Positions 26,862 through 36,148 of a stretch of DNA of 64,000 bases are shown here, piece after piece. Numbering within the stretch: position 1 is the first letter of the stretch; each line of letters opens with the position of its first letter. The notes under the pieces were generated by a model, which worked only from the letters and a program-made list of their open reading frames with translations, was not told where the DNA came from and made no database searches. Both the position numbers and the translations under genes were made by a program. Origin of the DNA: Photobacterium halotolerans DSM 18316 (GTDB taxonomy: Bacteria > Pseudomonadota > Gammaproteobacteria > Enterobacterales > Vibrionaceae); assembly GCF_000425165.1 (NCBI RefSeq), contig NZ_AULG01000014.1, forward strand, positions 124,001 to 188,000, written 5' to 3'.

Positions 26862-28504
26862 GCGATCAAACGCCGCCAAAAGCTGAAGTCAGCCAGATTC
26901 GACAGCTATCGCTGATATGGCTGGTCCCGATTGTTGCCGTATTGATTGGCTTCTGGATGCTGATACAGTTTGTGGCCAGTAAAGGCCCAGAAGTAACACT
27001 AAAGCTCAATACCGCAGAAGGTCTCGAAGTAGGTAAAACTGAAATCAAAGCTTTGAATGTCAAAGTGGGTGTCATTACCAATGTAAAACTCAGTGATGAT
27101 TACAATTCAATTTTAGCGACAGCCCAGATGGACAAAGACGCGGAAAGAATGTTGCGAACCGACACGCGGTTTTGGGTGGTGAAGCCACGTATCGGCAAGG
27201 AAGGGATCTCCGGGTTAGAAACCTTATTATCCGGTGCGTATATCGAGTTGCAGCCCGGTGTGAGAAATGATGAGCAACGGACATTCACTGTGCTGGATAT
27301 CCCCCCGGTAGCACCGCTGGATGCGAAAGGACTACGGTTGATCCTGACCCATAATGAGGCAGGAAAGCTAAGTGTTGGTGATCCGGTACTTTATGAAGGG
27401 TTTACTGTCGGTCGGGTAGAGCAGGTCAGCTTTGATACTCAGTCTAAAAAAGCGAATTATCAGCTATTTATCTTTGAGCCTTATGATGGGCTGATTCGCA
27501 AGCGAACCCGATTTTGGTTAACCTCTGGTGTCGAGCTGAACATGTCGGCAGAAGGTTTTAATCTCAAAATCGGTTCGGTGGAATCACTCATCACAGGGGG
27601 CGTCAGTTTTAATATTCAGCAAGGTGCCGAGCCGGGTGAATTAATCACCAAACAGCTCAGCAGATTCCGGCTTTACAACAATCAGAATGAGGTTCGGGAG
27701 CGTTTTTATGATCAGTACCTGGAATATGTGCTGCTGTTTGACGAATCGGTGCGTGGTTTAAGTGAAGGGGCGCCGGTTGAATACCGCGGGATACGCATTG
27801 GTACTGTGTCAAGAGTGCCCTTACGTTTACCCAATCAAACCCGGGGGTTTTCCAATCAGCAAATTCCGGTGCTTGTCAGATTAGAACTCGCACGAGTGCA
27901 GGAGTATGTAGGGACTGAAAACCTGCAGACCTTACAGGAAGATCTCAGTCAGCAGTTTCGGGAAGGTTTACGTGCTTCATTGAAAACGGCCAATTTCTTA
28001 ACCGGGCAATTAATGGTGGATGTGGAGTTTTACCCGGAAGAGCCGGATCCAACCTTGCTCACTTATAGAGAGTATGATGTTTTTCCCACCAAAGCCGGTG
28101 GGTTTGCAGAGATTCAAAAACAGGTTGCATCGTTACTTGATAAGCTAAACAACCTACCCGTGGAAAGTACCCTGAAGGGGCTGAATCAGACGCTGACCGC
28201 GACAGAGCGCACGTTGAAAGCCGCTGAGCAGGCTGCAAAAAGTGTGAATGTGTTGCTTGCACAACAGGATACAAAAGCCATACCCGCGGAACTGCGAAAC
28301 AGCCTGGCGCAAATTCAGGCAACGTTGAACAGTTATGGCTCTGACGGGGCGACTTACCGAAATCTTGAACAGGTGCTGATACGGTTTGAGCAGGTGATGA
28401 AAGAGCTGCAACCGGTACTAAGGCAAGTGAATGACAAACCTAATTCGCTGATTTTTTCAGACAGTAAAGGTAAAGATCCGATACCCGCAGCAGGAGTACA
28501 ATAA
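26858..28504 (+). CDS. pqiB: MCE-domain protein PqiB
   Basis: 548 aa. One N-terminal membrane helix (LIWLVPIVAVLIGFWMLIQF) is followed by three MCE (mammalian cell entry) domains, at roughly 45-140, 160-260 and 285-410, and a coiled-coil C-terminal region (about 425-530). E. coli PqiB forms hexameric rings and a needle that spans the periplasm for phospholipid movement. Its last base overlaps the start of pqiC. Confidence 0.94.
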   Translation: MSDQTPPKAEVSQIRQLSLIWLVPIVAVLIGFWMLIQFVASKGPEVTLKLNTAEGLEVGKTEIKALNVKVGVITNVKLSDDYNSILATAQMDKDAERMLRTDTRFWVVKPRIGKEGISGLETLLSGAYIELQPGVRNDEQRTFTVLDIPPVAPLDAKGLRLILTHNEAGKLSVGDPVLYEGFTVGRVEQVSFDTQSKKANYQLFIFEPYDGLIRKRTRFWLTSGVELNMSAEGFNLKIGSVESLITGGVSFNIQQGAEPGELITKQLSRFRLYNNQNEVRERFYDQYLEYVLLFDESVRGLSEGAPVEYRGIRIGTVSRVPLRLPNQTRGFSNQQIPVLVRLELARVQEYVGTENLQTLQEDLSQQFREGLRASLKTANFLTGQLMVDVEFYPEEPDPTLLTYREYDVFPTKAGGFAEIQKQVASLLDKLNNLPVESTLKGLNQTLTATERTLKAAEQAAKSVNVLLAQQDTKAIPAELRNSLAQIQATLNSYGSDGATYRNLEQVLIRFEQVMKELQPVLRQVNDKPNSLIFSDSKGKDPIPAAGVQ

Positions 28505-29130
28505 TGAATTTTCGTCACTGTTTACTATCTGCCGGCTGGCTGGCAGGGTGGGTGTTGACAGGTTGCAGCAGTCAGCCTGAAGCGTCGGATATTACAACTT
28601 ACCTGTTACCTCAGGCGCCTGAGCAATCGGCGCCGGCGTTAGTTACACAACAGCCAATATTAGTGGTATCACCGGTTGAAATGGCGCTGCACTTAACGGG
28701 CACAGGGTTAGTTTATCAAACCAGCCACACGGCCGTGGTTCAGGCGCAGCAAAATCTGTGGGCTGAAGATATTACCCGTCAACTGACACGGCGTATTAAC
28801 GGCGATCTGCGCCTGAAGCAGTCACGTTACTGGCCGACAGAGTTATCGGCAGCGATTAAAACGGCCAATGTGCCCAGGCTGCAAGTCAGGGTAAACGCAT
28901 TCAATGGCCATTTCAGCGGTTCGGCGTATTTCAGTGGTGAGTGGATTTTGACCGGACAAACCGGAGACCTGAAAACTGTGCAGCCATTCAGCTTTCAGGT
29001 CCCTTTAAAAGCGCCGGGGTACAGTGCGCAGGTGGATGCCTTATCGGAAGCAGTGAACCGGCTCACCACTCAGATAGCCCAGCGGATGTCAGCGGTGACT
29101 TTGTATTCCGGGGAGCGCAGCAGCCTTTAA
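28504..29130 (+). CDS. pqiC: Outer-membrane lipoprotein PqiC
   Basis: 208 aa with signal peptide and lipobox LTGC (Cys at about residue 21). It has an ABC-type transport auxiliary lipoprotein fold, with LPQAPEQSAPALVTQQPILVV and ELSAAIKTANVPRLQVRVNAF. In E. coli PqiC docks the PqiB needle to the outer membrane. It ends 4 bp into a convergent small gene. Confidence 0.92.
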   Translation: MNFRHCLLSAGWLAGWVLTGCSSQPEASDITTYLLPQAPEQSAPALVTQQPILVVSPVEMALHLTGTGLVYQTSHTAVVQAQQNLWAEDITRQLTRRINGDLRLKQSRYWPTELSAAIKTANVPRLQVRVNAFNGHFSGSAYFSGEWILTGQTGDLKTVQPFSFQVPLKAPGYSAQVDALSEAVNRLTTQIAQRMSAVTLYSGERSSL

Positions 29131-29342
29131 CGTTGTTGTAATCGGTAATACCCGTTCATCCAGCATTCGGGTAGTCCTTCACCAGATGGAAAAGCCAGGT
29201 GCTGTTTGTCCATCGAAACAGGATCAGCCAGATCTTCACCGGATTGAAACTGAACAGTGACATGGCGTTTAAAGGGGTTGGTGAGTGAGGCCATGTCTAT
29301 CACATCAACCAGATCCCCGGTTTTCGCTTCTTTCAAAAACAT
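29127..29342 (-). CDS. Conserved small protein, function unknown
   Basis: 71 aa, soluble, with DLVDVIDMASLTNPFKRHV and a conserved-looking Trp/Cys-containing C-terminus (LPECWMNGYYRLQ). A strong ribosome site GGAGGT lies 8-9 bp before the ATG at 29342. I recall similar short Vibrionaceae proteins but cannot name a function. It converges on pqiC (4-bp overlap of stops) and diverges from the ROK kinase. Confidence 0.75.
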   Translation of the reverse strand: MFLKEAKTGDLVDVIDMASLTNPFKRHVTVQFQSGEDLADPVSMDKQHLAFPSGEGLPECWMNGYYRLQQR

Positions 29343-29431
29343 AGTACCAACCTCCAGCAGTCATCAGGTCATGGAAGGGGTATTCTAATTATGGTCGATT
29401 TTAACTCAGGCGTGGAAAAGGACGATTTTTA

Positions 29432-30337
29432 ATGGATCACTATTATTGGGGTATAGATCTGGGAGGCACAAAAGTGGAGTGTGCGGTGATGGCACGCTCC
29501 GATGATCGCTGTGTACTTCGCGAGCGTATTCCCAGTCAGGCTGAGAAAGGTTATACACATCTGCTGCAGCGGATAAAGTTGCTGGTGGACAGCTGTGCAG
29601 AGCAACTTGGTTGTTATCCGAATGCGATTGGTTTTGGTACGCCGGGTGCGTTGGATCCAGCCACCGGCGTAATGAAAAACTGTAATTCCACGGCGTTAAA
29701 TGGTCGGCCACTGGATACAGACCTGGCCGAGTTGCTGAATGTGAAGGTCAGACTGGCAAATGATGCAAACTGCCTGGTGCTGGCAGAAACGCAATTAGGC
29801 GTGGTTCAGCAAGTGAACCCTGGTGCGGAAGTTGTCTTTGGCATCATCATGGGGACGGGTGTGGGAGCTGGGATTGTCGTTAACGGTAAAGTCATTAATG
29901 GCTTGCATGGCATAGCGGGTGAGTGGGGGCACAATGTTATCGAGCCGGAAGGGCGAGCCTGCTATTGCGGAAAATACGGTTGCCTCGAAACCGTGATATC
30001 CGGACCGGGTTTGGAACAGGCTTATCATGCCAGGACAGGTGTTCACTTATCTTTGAGCGACATTATGCAACTGGCTCAGCAGGGCAATGTGGATGCAAGG
30101 TATGTAGAGGAGCGATTAATTCACTATTTTGGTCTTGCGGTTGCACAGGTGATTAATATTCTCGATCCCGGTGTGATTATCGTCGGCGGTGGTGTTGGCA
30201 ATATCGATAAGTTATACGATGAGGGCAGGCAGGCGATAATACCGCACTTATTTAATTCAGTGCTAAAAACCCCTGTTGTGAAGCCGATTTTGGGGGACAG
30301 TGCAGGCGTTTTTGGTGCAGCAATGTTAGTGAAATAA
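29432..30337 (+). CDS. mak: ROK-family sugar kinase, Mak-like (fructokinase)
   Basis: 301 aa. The ATP-binding GIDLGGTKVE lies at about residues 7-16. The segments MKNCNSTALNG and LANDANCLVLAE (catalytic Asp) closely resemble E. coli Mak. The ROK zinc motif is CYCGKYGCLE, and the C-terminal nucleotide motif is DPGVIIVGGGVGN. It probably phosphorylates fructose or a related hexose with ATP. N-acetylglucosamine kinase (NagK) is the alternative. It is a single gene, followed by csrB. Confidence 0.9.
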   Translation: MDHYYWGIDLGGTKVECAVMARSDDRCVLRERIPSQAEKGYTHLLQRIKLLVDSCAEQLGCYPNAIGFGTPGALDPATGVMKNCNSTALNGRPLDTDLAELLNVKVRLANDANCLVLAETQLGVVQQVNPGAEVVFGIIMGTGVGAGIVVNGKVINGLHGIAGEWGHNVIEPEGRACYCGKYGCLETVISGPGLEQAYHARTGVHLSLSDIMQLAQQGNVDARYVEERLIHYFGLAVAQVINILDPGVIIVGGGVGNIDKLYDEGRQAIIPHLFNSVLKTPVVKPILGDSAGVFGAAMLVK

Positions 30338-30399
30338 GCAGATTATTTTCAAACCTACAGCAAGATAATGGCACTAATTGGGATATCACCCTTCATTCT

Positions 30400-30417
30400 T
30401 GTAAGAGATCTCTTACA
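30400..30417. promoter_or_regulatory. UvrY/VarA/GacA binding palindrome upstream of csrB
   Basis: A perfect 18-bp palindrome, TGTAAGAGATCTCTTACA. It matches the GacA/UvrY consensus TGTAAG-N6-CTTACA. It is about 185 bp upstream of the predicted csrB start, similar to the UvrY sites upstream of E. coli csrB. Confidence 0.92.
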
Positions 30418-30551
30418 AAGGCGTGGGAGATTACGTTTATTTCATTGCTGTTAATTCTTATGGTAAGTGAATTAATCTTTATTATTCAGTCTGATAGGTT
30501 GATTTTCTGAGTTGTTGCTTTAATTGACATGTAAAGTGTGATCTTCGTTCG

Positions 30552-30579
30552 TTGCGCAGAATTCTGAATCGAGTAATCT
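30552..30579 (+). promoter_or_regulatory. Probable sigma-70 promoter of csrB
   Basis: TTGCGC (30552-30557), 16-bp spacer, TAATCT (30574-30579). Predicted start near 30586, where the GGA-rich RNA begins. Confidence 0.6.
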
Positions 30580-30585
30580 GTACCG

Positions 30586-30976
30586 CGTCGGAAGGAACTG
30601 ACGGAACGGAACAGGAACAGGCCACGGATTTTGGCAGTCTCAGGATGAGACAGGTACATCAGGAAGGTGTATCGACAAGGACTGTGAAGGGAACAATCGG
30701 ATGGATTCGATACAGTAGGTAGGATGCTTACTGGTCAGGATGACATAAGGACCACTTCGGGAAGAAGTAAGGGACACCTCCAGGAAGGAGAAGAGAGTTG
30801 TAACAGGACGTTGCAATGGGTCAGGGTAAGACCAAGTGGAACATCTCCGGGACGGAGTTTTAGGGAAACGCTGAAGGATACAGCAATATCAAGGAATGAT
30901 GCAGGGAGCACATTAGTAGCTGGATTGCTGCAAGTAAGACCTAAGGGCGCAACGAAAGTTGCGCCCGCTCTTTTTT
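30586..30976 (+). ncRNA. csrB: CsrB-type RNA, antagonist of CsrA
   Basis: About 390 nt with no coding potential and about 28 GGA motifs, many in AGGA or CGGA contexts suited to hairpin loops. It ends in an intrinsic terminator (GGGCGCAAC-GAAA-GTTGCGCCC then CTCTTTTTT, 30945-30976). CsrB RNAs sequester many CsrA dimers and so control carbon storage, motility and virulence genes. The UvrY palindrome upstream fits BarA/UvrY control. Vibrios carry several csrB copies; this is one. An open frame across it (30724-31050) is rejected. Confidence 0.95.
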
Positions 30977-31012
30977 ATAGACAGAAATTTTTTGTATCCC
31001 GAAAAAGTCCTG

Positions 31013-32173
31013 TTAACCCGCCACAATCTGCGGCTTCTGCTTCAGGCTGACAATCAGCATATAAACTGCCGTGCTGGCCAAAGCAACAAAGAAGAAGTTG
31101 TTCAGTCCATGCTCCTGTTCCAGAAAGGTCCCGGCAACCAATGGACCGGCAACAGAACCTAAGCTGTAGCTGAAGAGCATGATCTGTGTGGCAGATACAA
31201 TCACCGATGAATCCAGCTCATCACATGCCAGCGAGATTGCAATCGGATACAGCGCAAAAGAAGACATACCCAGTAGCGCCAAACCCACCACCATAATACT
31301 GTAACCGGGAATCAGGCTCATCAGTCCGGTTGCAAAAATACCTAACAGACAGGCCGCTGCCATCAGCAGGGTTTTACTCATCTTACAGGATAACGCGCTG
31401 ACCACAGGCTGAATGGCCATGCCACCCAGAACGGTCGAAGCCATTAAGCCACCAATTTGCTCAGCGGTCAGGTTTTGCATCTGCAGCGAAATAGGCAAAA
31501 GACCGTACACCGAACTCATGACAATACCTGAAACGAAACACCCCAGCACCGCAGGTTTGCTCAATGCAAAAATCTGGCGGGCAGACAGGCTGATGTGTTG
31601 CTCGCAAGCCGGTTGTGATTGCTTGCATGCCAGTGCGGGTATTGTCGCCAGGGTGATTAACCCCAGAATACTGACAAAAGGCAGCAATCCTTCCACACCA
31701 ATGAAGCCAATGCCAAATTGCCCCAGAGTGCCGCCACCGTAAAGGGCTGTCATGTATAAACCCAGACGCTTGGCTCGTTCTTTTTTGTTATCGCCAATCA
31801 GTAGCCAGGACTCAACGACCACAAAGATGCCTGCCACAGCGATACCGGCCACAAAGCGTGCCATCAGCCAGGTTAATTGCTCAGGTACCAGCGGCATAAT
31901 GACAATAGTGACTGCCAGCAGCGCCAGAAAACTGACAAAGGCAATTCTGTGCCCGATACGAGCCACCACTTTTTCGACCAGCAATGCGCCAATCAGTAAC
32001 CCTAAATAAAATGTACTTGCCAGCCAGCTGGCCAGAGAAGCAGGCAGAGCAAAAAAACTTAACGTCAGTGGGATCAGGCTCATTAGATAACCTGATGCAA
32101 TAGCAAAAATCGCCAGGCCGGCAACCGGTACAAAAATACCGCCGGACTGACGAATAGCAGTGATATGACTCAC
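31013..32173 (-). CDS. Major facilitator superfamily transporter (YcaD-like)
   Basis: 386 aa from a GTG at 32173 with GGAG 8-9 bp upstream; the frame could also open at TTG 32188. There are twelve hydrophobic segments. ARFVAGIAVAGIFVVVESWLL near residue 105 is characteristic of the YcaD-type MFS subfamily. The substrate is unknown. It is a single gene, convergent with csrB. Confidence 0.85.
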   Translation of the reverse strand: MSHITAIRQSGGIFVPVAGLAIFAIASGYLMSLIPLTLSFFALPASLASWLASTFYLGLLIGALLVEKVVARIGHRIAFVSFLALLAVTIVIMPLVPEQLTWLMARFVAGIAVAGIFVVVESWLLIGDNKKERAKRLGLYMTALYGGGTLGQFGIGFIGVEGLLPFVSILGLITLATIPALACKQSQPACEQHISLSARQIFALSKPAVLGCFVSGIVMSSVYGLLPISLQMQNLTAEQIGGLMASTVLGGMAIQPVVSALSCKMSKTLLMAAACLLGIFATGLMSLIPGYSIMVVGLALLGMSSFALYPIAISLACDELDSSVIVSATQIMLFSYSLGSVAGPLVAGTFLEQEHGLNNFFFVALASTAVYMLIVSLKQKPQIVAG

Positions 32174-32621
32174 TACAGTAATCTCCAAATTAAAGGGTGC
32201 AGGCCTTGCAGGGAAGCCGTTTGGTTCAACAGCTTTGGGTGGACCTGCTTAAAGACGTTACAGGCGATGCCTGTGTATATTGCGCAGAATATGGACTTAA
32301 AAACGGTGAAGGTAAAATGAGAAAAAGTAATATCCAGTGTTGGTTTTTCTCACACTTATTATATGGAAAAACAGCTATTTAGAACTGTTAGTGTTTAGTT
32401 GGGTTAAATTAGTGTTAATTTAAATACTGGCTATTATTATTCAATGGCTTATGAATATTAAAAATAGCGATTGGGCAATTATTTAGACATGTAAATATTC
32501 GTTATCTATCAAATAATTGTGGTTGATTTTTGACCGCTAATGGACTGGCAGCATAAAATAATTTCTTTTTTGTTTGATTGTCAGCATTAGTCTCGTGAAA
32601 AGGTGCCTGGTAGTTCTTTTT

Positions 32622-32650
32622 GGTGCAAAGATTCACTTATCCAGTGCAAA
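32622..32650 (+). promoter_or_regulatory. NtrC-like site and half-site upstream of a sigma-54 promoter
   Basis: TTCACTTATCCAGTGCA (32632-32648) is an imperfect match to TGCACC-N5-GGTGCA (TCAC-N7-GTGC). A further half-site GGTGCA is at 32622-32627. GTGCAAA occurs twice, 21 bp (two helical turns) apart. The imperfect site is centred about 110 bp upstream of the predicted start. Confidence 0.4.
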
Positions 32651-32723
32651 TTTTTATGACTGTTTTTGGTTAACAAGCGGAAGGGATGACATCAACTGAT
32701 TATAAATCAATGACTTAAAAAGT

Positions 32724-32740
32724 TGGCACGATGTGTGCTT
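32724..32740 (+). promoter_or_regulatory. Sigma-54 (RpoN) promoter with no ORF downstream
   Basis: TGGCACGATGTGTGCTT: a perfect -24 block TGGCAC(G), a 10-bp GG-to-GC spacing, and a -12 block GTGCTT (one mismatch to TTGCTT). Predicted start near 32750. Confidence 0.8.
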
Positions 32741-32749
32741 TGTTATAGT

Positions 32750-32896
32750 CAGGCTGTGGTGGTGAAAACTTGTAATCTTGCAGGTCACGGTTACAAGCGA
32801 TCTCTGAGCCACTGCAGACTACTGAGTGTAGGTACATTTTGTCGATTGATTGACTGTGGTGCTGTTCCGCGTAGCGGGGGAACAGCACCTTTTTTT
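32750..32896 (+). ncRNA. Candidate sigma-54-dependent small RNA (about 147 nt)
   Basis: The stretch between the RpoN promoter and a strong plus-strand intrinsic terminator has no plausible ORF. The terminator is GGTGCTGTTCC, 10-nt loop, GGAACAGCACC, then TTTTTTT (32858-32896). It follows a 5' hairpin CTTGTAA...TTACAAG. The terminator is oriented away from both neighbours: rbgA runs on the minus strand and ends at 32906, and the MFS gene is also on the minus strand. It must therefore serve a transcript starting in this gap. The terminal hairpin with a 7-T tail is of the Hfq-binding type. It lacks the Qrr core I would expect, so I do not call it Qrr. The rest of the 32174-32905 gap shows nothing else. 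Confidence 0.7.
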
Positions 32897-32905
32897 ATGC
32901 GGCGT

Positions 32906-33853
32906 TTATCGCTTGTTTCTCAGATAGCGTTTACGCCTTTCTTCTTTGTTCTTGGCTTTATCGGCCGCTTTACGTTCATTGTCCAGGGCAACATCAATCA
33001 ATTCCTGAGTGATCATTTCTGGCCGTTCCATGGTGATTTGTCCCAGTGTGCCATTGCGCAGTTCATTAATCAGAATCTCGGACGCTTTGTGTAAATCCAC
33101 TTTGCCGCCTGAACGCAAGCAGCCGCGTTTACGGCCAATGGCTTCCATCAGCTCAATTTCAGATTCCGGTAATTCATCTTCCAGCTCGTAACGCTTCTGC
33201 AAAAGGCTCGGGTAGGCGTCTTTCAAATATTCCACCGTAAAGAAAGCCACATCAATATAGTCCATGGCGGTATCTTTTACGGCACCGGTAGCGGCCAGGC
33301 GAAAACCACTGTGCGGGTTTTCTACTTTTGGCCACAAAATACCCGGGGTGTCAGACAGCACAATGCCGTTTTGCAGATTAATGCGCTGCTGCTGACGGGT
33401 AACGGCGGGCTGGTTTCCTGTAATGGCCACCGATCGGCCCGCGAGGGTATTGATGATGGTCGATTTACCGACATTGGGAATACCCATGATCATGGTGCGA
33501 ATGTTTTTGCCCATCTCTTCACGGTTAGGCGCCAGCTTACGGCACAGCTCCAGAATTTTGTGAACTTCATTCTGGTTTTCTGTGGTGATCGCCATGGCTT
33601 TTACATTGTGCTCTTTCTCCAGATGCGCAATCCACAGTTCCGTCATTTCCGGATCGGCAAGATCGCGTTTGTTCAGTACCTTAATAACCGGTTTATCGCC
33701 ACGCAAAGACGCAATCAGTGGATTTTCGCTGCTGAAGGGGATGCGGGCATCAAGCACTTCAATGATGACGTCGACTTTTGGAATGGCTTCTTCAATTTCT
33801 TTACGGGCTTTGTGCATGTGACCCGGAAACCATTGGATAGTTGTGCTAGACAT
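32906..33853 (-). CDS. rbgA: Ribosome biogenesis GTPase RbgA/YlqF
   Basis: 315 aa starting MSSTTIQWFPGHMHKARKEI at 33853; the longer frame upstream lacks conservation. The GTPase motifs are in permuted order: G4 NKRD first, then G1 GIPNVGKST, then G3 DTPG. This is characteristic of the YlqF/RbgA family. The C-terminus is basic. It assists a late step of 50S subunit assembly. Confidence 0.94.
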   Translation of the reverse strand: MSSTTIQWFPGHMHKARKEIEEAIPKVDVIIEVLDARIPFSSENPLIASLRGDKPVIKVLNKRDLADPEMTELWIAHLEKEHNVKAMAITTENQNEVHKILELCRKLAPNREEMGKNIRTMIMGIPNVGKSTIINTLAGRSVAITGNQPAVTRQQQRINLQNGIVLSDTPGILWPKVENPHSGFRLAATGAVKDTAMDYIDVAFFTVEYLKDAYPSLLQKRYELEDELPESEIELMEAIGRKRGCLRSGGKVDLHKASEILINELRNGTLGQITMERPEMITQELIDVALDNERKAADKAKNKEERRKRYLRNKR

Positions 33854-34281
33854 TTGAAAAATAAACCTTTTACTAGTAATGGTAGTACTTTGAGTTTGGA
33901 AGCGCTTTTCAATATCGGGTAACGCACACCTCAAAAACCTGATGTTTCTGATGGTGGTCCACCTGCTCAGAAAACAACCCTCAAAGTCATAATGAATTGC
34001 AGTGATCTTAACACTAGAACGACTGGACGTGGTAGGTAGATGGCGCGAGTGGTTTATCTGATGTCAATGATTCAATTGCTCTCATGGCTGCGAATCTTAA
34101 GTGAATTGAATCGAAACAGCCTTGGGAAGGCTTATAGTTTTGTTGAGCTATTGTCGAATAGCTGCCATACCATATTCAGGCTGAATGACTGGTAATGCGT
34201 GATACTTAATGCTGCAACTCTGGTTACAATTTTACTCAAACCTGTTCGCGTGTGTCTTCATGCAGCAGAAGGGGAGGATGA
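33854..34281. other. Intergenic region between rbgA and the antiporter
   Basis: 428 bp between divergent genes. It must hold both promoters. I see no ORF with a ribosome site, no strong hairpin and no repeat from the dispersed family. Confidence 0.6.
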
Positions 34282-35487
34282 ATGCAACACCATGAATTGC
34301 TTATTTTCTTCGCGTTATTACTGTTTGCATTTGGCTTATTTTCAAAGCTGGCAGAACGCAATTGGCTGACCGGTCCCATGGTATTCATGAGTATCGGTAT
34401 TCTTGCTAGCCCATTGGCACTGAATCTCTTTAGTGTGACACCGGAACTGGAAGCGGTCACATTAGTTGTTGAACTTGCACTGACAATTGTACTGTTCACT
34501 GATGCATCACTCATTGATCTAAAAACGCTTTCGCATTCGTCGTCGAGAATTCCTGCACGTTTACTTCTGATTGGATTACCCCTGACGATGCTATTTGGCA
34601 CGATACTCGGCGCATGGATGTTCGACGGCAACAATATCTGGGCTATTACACTGATGGCGCTGATTCTGTCACCTACTGATGCGGCTTTGGGACAGGCTGT
34701 GATCAAAAGCATAGAAGTGCCGAATCGCGTCAGGCAGTCAATCAGCGTGGAGAGTGGACTCAATGATGGCATCGCGTTACCGCCGATACTGTTTTGTCTG
34801 GCAATCCTGGGCGCAGAAGCAAAAGGCGAAGGACCGGAGTGGATACACTTTCTGTTTTTGCAAGTGACTCTTGGGCCTGTCGTCGGACTGGCCGTTGGTT
34901 ATCTTGGCGGAAAGCTGATAGAGCATGTGTCACGGAATGATTGGATGGACGAAGGCTTTCTGCGCTTATTAGCATTACCACTCGCAATTCTGGCATATTC
35001 TTTCGCTGAGAGTGTTGGGGGGAACGGCTTCATTGCCGCATTTTGTGGTGGCATTGGGCTGCGTCTTGGCACGGTTTCTATTGAGGTGCGGCATAAGATG
35101 CAGGAGTTCGCAGAAACCGAAGGCCTGCAGCTCATTTTAGTGGTATTCCTGATCTTTGGTTTAGCAATGGTGCCTGAGGCTGTTCCTTATTGGGGATGGA
35201 CAGAGCTCGTGTATGCACTGGCTAGCCTGACTGTTTTGCGCATGCTTCCTGTTGCGATTTCTCTGCTTGGGGCAAAGCTCGACTGGCCATCTATCTGGTT
35301 TATTGGCTGGTTTGGCCCAAGGGGAGTTGCGTCAGTGCTGTATGTGCTAATGGCTCTGGCAGCGATTGGGTTCAACGGGTATGAGCAGATCATGTCAGTG
35401 ATTGTGTTGACGGTGGCAATCAGTGTTTACGTACACGGATTCAGCGCTGTGCCGCTGAGTAAGCGCTTTGGCAGCAGACGAAGCTGA
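34282..35487 (+). CDS. Na+(or K+)/H+ antiporter of the CPA1 family
   Basis: 401 aa with about twelve membrane helices. The conserved ion-binding region is LSPTDAALGQAVIKS (about residues 131-145), followed by SVESGLNDGIALP. FGPRGVASVLYVLMAL is near residue 340. These are typical CPA1/NhaP features. It exchanges monovalent cations for protons at the inner membrane. It is followed by a K+ channel-like gene and the sodium-responsive vemP-secDF2 operon. Confidence 0.92.
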   Translation: MQHHELLIFFALLLFAFGLFSKLAERNWLTGPMVFMSIGILASPLALNLFSVTPELEAVTLVVELALTIVLFTDASLIDLKTLSHSSSRIPARLLLIGLPLTMLFGTILGAWMFDGNNIWAITLMALILSPTDAALGQAVIKSIEVPNRVRQSISVESGLNDGIALPPILFCLAILGAEAKGEGPEWIHFLFLQVTLGPVVGLAVGYLGGKLIEHVSRNDWMDEGFLRLLALPLAILAYSFAESVGGNGFIAAFCGGIGLRLGTVSIEVRHKMQEFAETEGLQLILVVFLIFGLAMVPEAVPYWGWTELVYALASLTVLRMLPVAISLLGAKLDWPSIWFIGWFGPRGVASVLYVLMALAAIGFNGYEQIMSVIVLTVAISVYVHGFSAVPLSKRFGSRRS

Positions 35488-35574
35488 ATGTTTGCACATA
35501 GCGTAAGGTGATCAGCGCTGTCTGTATCGTGAACGCAGGTGTAATTGGCTGGTTCGAACGGGACGGGGGATAAC

Positions 35575-36012
35575 ATGCTGATCAATATCATTCTGGGTAT
35601 CAGTGTCATGCTTATTTGCCTGATGTTCCAGAGTTTACTGCTGGTTGTGTCGTTGTCTTTTTATGTTAATCATCATGCTTGGGTAGAAAGCCCGCGGTTG
35701 GGGTCGCGTTTGCTCTTGCTGATGAGTGTGATGACGCTTTTGCTCATAGGCAACTTCGTACAGATTGGCGTCTGGGCCTGGCTGTTTTGCGGATTAGATG
35801 AGTTTACTGACTTTGCGACGGCTTATTATTTTTCTTGTGTGAACTTCGCCACCCTGGGATATGGCGATATTGTGATGTCCGAGCGCTGGCGTTTGTTAGG
35901 ACCGATTGAGTCGTTAAACGGAATTGCCATGGTGGGTGTTTCCACCTCGACTCTGTTATGGGTGCTGCAGGACACACTGCGAATCATGAATCAGAAAAAA
36001 CAAATAGGCTGA
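35575..36012 (+). CDS. Two-helix potassium channel family protein
   Basis: 145 aa from the ATG at 35575 (GGGGGA upstream). It has an N-terminal helix, a second helix (LLLLMSVMTLLLIGNFVQIG), a pore loop with selectivity-filter-like sequence NFATLGYGDIVM, and a final helix. It fits the Ion_trans_2 family of simple K+ channels. No ligand-binding domain is attached. The filter reads TLGYGD rather than the classical TVGYGD. Confidence 0.85.
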   Translation: MLINIILGISVMLICLMFQSLLLVVSLSFYVNHHAWVESPRLGSRLLLLMSVMTLLLIGNFVQIGVWAWLFCGLDEFTDFATAYYFSCVNFATLGYGDIVMSERWRLLGPIESLNGIAMVGVSTSTLLWVLQDTLRIMNQKKQIG

Positions 36013-36148
36013 GTGGAGACCGGAGACTTAGCTGCATGGCCAGAATAGCGAATTAGCTATCTGAGCTAATTCGTTTTCACCAACATTTTACTTGAGCGCC
36101 GTCACACTCGGACTTATAGTGCATTGTTGGTTATTGAGTTGGCATCTT

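Noticed and set aside
30724..31050. 108-codon frame
   Set aside because: It lies across csrB and its terminator, so its composition reflects GGA repeats, not protein coding.
32186..32188. TTG start for the MFS gene
   Set aside because: The GTG at 32173 has GGAG at proper spacing, whereas the TTG overlaps that ribosome site.
32750..32896. Identification of the new sRNA as Qrr
   Set aside because: The conserved Qrr core and a neighbouring luxO gene are absent, although the sigma-54 promoter and terminator are Qrr-like.
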